This document shows, in pieces, positions 6,175-8,317 of a DNA stretch of 8,317 nucleotides. The notes under the pieces are model-generated. The model was not told where the DNA came from, did no database searches, and saw only the letters and a list, made by a program, of their open reading frames with translations. Every line of letters starts with the position of its first letter. The first letter of the stretch is position 1. A program made the translations under genes and the position numbers. The stretch is taken from positions 1-8,317 of the forward strand of contig JAJNDJ010000168.1 in the NCBI GenBank assembly GCA_021156345.1. Direction: 5' to 3'. The DNA is from Rubrobacteraceae bacterium. GTDB taxonomy: Bacteria; Actinomycetota; Rubrobacteria; Rubrobacterales; Rubrobacteraceae.

Positions 6175-7883
6175 TGGGTTCGCGTGACCTGGAGCCCTAA
6201 AGAGTGCAGCCGCCCGATAGCTTCCCTGGACTCGTCGCGCACCACGTCCGCTACCGCCACGAGCCCTGCGGGCTCGCCATCCACCGCGACACAGATAGGG
6301 GTCTTGCCCTCTCGCGCCAGCTCCTCACCCCTCTGGGCGAGGCCGTCCTCGGAGACGCCCGAATCGGAGAGAAAGCGCCGGCTGCCCACGAGAACCTTGC
6401 GACCCTCGACGCGAGCGCAGATGCCGCCGACCGGGACAGCCTCGAACGCTTCGAGTTCGGCGAGCGGAAGTCCGCGGTGCGTGGCAGCCCGGACTATCGA
6501 CTCCCCAAAGGGATGCTCGCTGCCCCTCTCGGCCGACGCCAAGAGCCTCAAGAACGCTTCCTCGTGCATCCCATCTAAGACGACCACGTCGGTCAGCTCG
6601 GGGGTGCCTCTGGTGAGCGTGCCGGTCTTGTCTAGCACCACCGTGTCGAGCTTGTGGGCCCCCTCGAGGGCTTCTCCGCCCCTGATCAGAATCCCCGATT
6701 CGGCGCCCTTACCGGTACCGACCATGATCGAGGTCGGCGTCGCCAGGCCCATGGCGCAAGGGCAGGCGATGATCAGGACGGCCACCGTGTTCAGGAGCGC
6801 GAACGTGAGGGCAGGTTCGGGTCCGAGCAGCAGCCAGACGACAAACGTTGCGGCGGCCACGGCGATCACACCCGGCACGAACACCGCGCTGATCCTGTCA
6901 GCGAGATGCTGGATTGGGGCTTTCGACCCCTGTGCCTCCTCGACCATTCTCATGATCTGGTGAAGAGCAGTATCCTCGCCGACCTTCGTAGCCGTGAAAC
7001 GGAACGACCCACTGATGTTCATGGTCGCCCCGATTACCTCGTCGCCCTCGCGCTTGGTGACGGGGATGGACTCGCCCGTGATCATCGACTCGTCCACCGC
7101 AGACGCGCCCGAGACAACCCGCCCGTCCACCGGCACTTTCTCCCCCGGCCTGACCACGACGACGTCCCCAACCTGCACGTCCTCGAGGGGCACGTCGAGC
7201 TCCTCGCCTTCCCGCACTACGCGAGCGGTCTTCGCTTGAAGCCCAGCGAGCTTACTTATTGCTTCGTTGGTGCGTCCTTTCGCCCGGGTCTCTAGCAGAC
7301 GCCCCAGCAAGATCAGGGTGATGATGAGCGCCGAGGTGTCAAAGTACACGTCCGCCCTGTCAGCCGTGAAGAGCCCCGGCGCGAGCGTCGCCACCGCGCT
7401 GTAGAGGTAAGCGGCGCTGGTCCCCATGACCACCAGCGTGTTCATGTTCGCCTGCCCGTTCCGGAGCGCCCCCCACGCCCCCCGGTAGAACCGCCGGCCG
7501 GCCCAGAACTGTACCGGTGTGGCGAGCCCGAGTAGCACAAATGCTAGCCACATCATCGGTATCGGAGGCTCGAAGCCGAGCATCATCGGAAGGCTGCCGA
7601 CGAAGATGAGCGCCGTGAGCGCCGCGGCGAGGATGAAGTCCGCTTTGAGCTCCTTGTATTCGCGCTCGTGGGAGTCCTCTGCAAAAGACTCCTCTCCCCG
7701 AACCACACCGTAGCCCGCCCCCTCGACTGCCTTCTCCAGATCACGCAGCTCCACCTCGCCCGTTAGGTACCCGACCGTAGCCTTCCCGTTGGCAAGGTTT
7801 ACGCTCGTCTTCAAGACACCCGGCACCTTCTCGAGGGCCCGCTCGACCCGCCCCACGCAGCTAGCGCACGTCATCCCCGTCAC
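6147..7883 (-). pseudogene. copA: Cu(I)-exporting P-type ATPase lacking its C-terminal third
   Basis: Residues numbered from GTG 7883: HMA domain with GMTCASC (3-9), six helices between about 82 and 385, actuator motif TGES (269-272), the copper motif CPC (374-376), phosphorylation motif DKTGT (418-422) and SEHP (455-458). After [10 protein letters not shown] (residue 566) the sequence leaves the family, adds 12 unrelated residues and stops at TAA 6147-6149, just where TGDN should follow. The P-domain end (GDGxNDxP) and helices 7-8 are absent; 578 residues against about 750-800. The 5' end is also odd: the first HMA strand ([10 protein letters not shown]) lies upstream of the GTG with no start in frame, while GTG 7908, with GAGGAG at ideal spacing, is one base out of frame. 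It leads the copper operon. It could only work if complemented by another ATPase piece. Confidence 0.85.
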
Positions 7884-7913
7884 AGGGATCGTGACCCGCG
7901 CCAGCCACTCTTT

Positions 7914-7919
7914 CTCCTC
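7914..7919 (-). promoter_or_regulatory. Shine-Dalgarno sequence pointing to the original copA start
   Basis: GAGGAG lies five bases before GTG 7908 on the minus strand. From that GTG, removing one base within 7902-7906 gives a start followed by [15 protein letters not shown], a textbook beginning of an HMA domain. It marks the probable ancestral start and a one-base disruption. Confidence 0.45.
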
Positions 7920-7972
7920 GGTCTTTTCCGTGCCGTTCTCCTCACCTTCACGCTCGACTGAATCGACCTTAT

Positions 7973-7999
7973 ACTATACCCCCCGACCCTATATCTCAA
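7973..7999 (-). promoter_or_regulatory. Candidate sigma-70 promoter of the copper operon, with possible CsoR site
   Basis: On the minus strand, TTGAGA (7994-7999) and TATAGT (7973-7978) are separated by 15 bases, slightly short of the ideal 17. The spacer is a G-rich tract, so the element reads TATAGGG-TC-GGGGGG-TATA. CsoR operators are G/C tracts bounded by TA steps placed over promoters, so this is a reasonable place for one, but the arms here are not a true inverted repeat (both are G-rich on the same strand). Nothing else promoter-like was seen upstream of copA. Confidence 0.45.
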
Positions 8000-8001
8000 G
8001 T

Positions 8002-8317
8002 TTGCCCTGAGGCGCTCCTTGGCCTTGCGTAGCTCAACCTTCAACTGAGCGAGGCGCTAGCAGCAGAGGTTCTTGAGTTCCACCTACTTCAGGTGCTTGC
8101 AGACGCAGTTGCTCCAGTTACACCCTGCTAGCCGCCCCGCTGGCCAGAAAGTCCTTTACCCCCCGAGCGCGATGTATCGGAGCGCCGTCCTATATGACGA
8201 GCAGCTTGCCTGGGACCCGTCGCAAGAGATGCCTCAAGAAGCGGTGACCTGACTCGATAGTGTCTTCTCCATAGTGGGATTCGTTATTCCCAAGTCTTTA
8301 GATCGTCACGCTGAGAT
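8002..8317 (-). pseudogene. Decayed IS630-family transposase (continues past window edge)
   Basis: Read on the minus strand from about 8273: YGEDTIESGHRFLRHLLRRV, then PGKLLVI-stop-DGAPIHRARGVKDFLASGAA, SRV-stop-LEQ, and after a break in frame CKHLK-stop-VELKNLCC-stop-RLAQLKVELRKAKERLR. This is the order of the DDE catalytic core and C-terminus of IS630 transposases, where WDGAPIHR carries the second acidic residue; here the Trp codon is TAG (8190-8192). The stretch that normally holds the third acidic residue (LNPVE region) is missing between about 8086 and 8118, together with a frame change. Stops at 8118-8120, 8084-8086 and 8057-8059 confirm that it is dead. No terminal inverted repeat is recognisable, so the element boundary is unknown. 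Confidence 0.8.

Noticed and set aside
5968..6963. Long plus-strand reading frame opposite copA and csoR
   Set aside because: It is a mirror of the minus-strand genes, with Ser/Pro/Ala/Thr-rich low-complexity translation and no family motif. The same holds for the long minus-strand frame opposite msrAB (1635-2717).
4305..7883. A single copA gene split by insertion of csoR-copZ
   Set aside because: The two pieces overlap over about 85 aligned residues with clearly different sequences, so they come from two genes.
8002..8273. Stop-codon recoding (TAG read as Trp) in the transposase
   Set aside because: Stops of two kinds occur (TAG and TAA), at positions that would need different residues, and there is also a frame change with loss of the catalytic segment.
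1..8317. CRISPR arrays, tRNA or rRNA genes, origins or attachment sites
   Set aside because: No regularly spaced repeats, cloverleaf-like sequence, rRNA blocks or iteron clusters were seen on either strand by eye.

Overview
The window is GC-rich bacterial DNA, most likely from an actinobacterium of the Rubrobacter type. This assignment is inferred from the style of the housekeeping-like sigma factor, the fused methionine sulfoxide reductase, the CsoR/CopZ/CopA copper genes and the GTG starts; no rRNA or other phylogenetic marker is present. Many genes are broken, which suits a plasmid or a decaying accessory island.

Left part (1-2798): an ECF-type sigma factor gene runs off the left edge on the minus strand. 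It diverges from a second, principal-like (group 2 type) sigma factor on the plus strand, whose 5' end carries a one-base frameshift. The plus-strand sigma gene is followed by a 21-codon ORF that overlaps its stop (ATGA) and has a perfect Shine-Dalgarno sequence. The stop of that small ORF overlaps the ribosome binding site of a full-length fused msrA-msrB gene. This looks like a translationally coupled stress operon: sigma factor, microprotein, methionine sulfoxide reductase.

Middle part (2799-4300): a short remnant of a cation:proton antiporter, then a gene for a secreted CHRD-domain protein flanked by two copies of a ~75-bp repeat. Each repeat copy contains a hairpin and lies just 3' of a minus-strand reading frame. 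Next comes a broken multi-helix membrane protein.

Right part (4305-8000): a copper-resistance cluster, all on the minus strand, in transcription order copA (N-terminal two thirds only), csoR, copZ, a His/Cys-rich two-helix membrane protein, and a second copA (C-terminal third only). CsoR and CopZ look intact: CsoR has the Cys-His-Cys copper triad and CopZ has the CxxC site. The two ATPase pieces overlap in family alignment by about 85 residues with different sequences, so they are remnants of two paralogues and not one split gene. Together they would cover a complete Cu(I) ATPase, but each alone lacks essential motifs. A promoter-like sequence with a G/C tract in its spacer lies upstream of the cluster.

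Right edge (8002-8317): a decayed IS630-family transposase with several in-frame stops and an internal deletion. It is consistent with past mobile-element activity beside the copper island.
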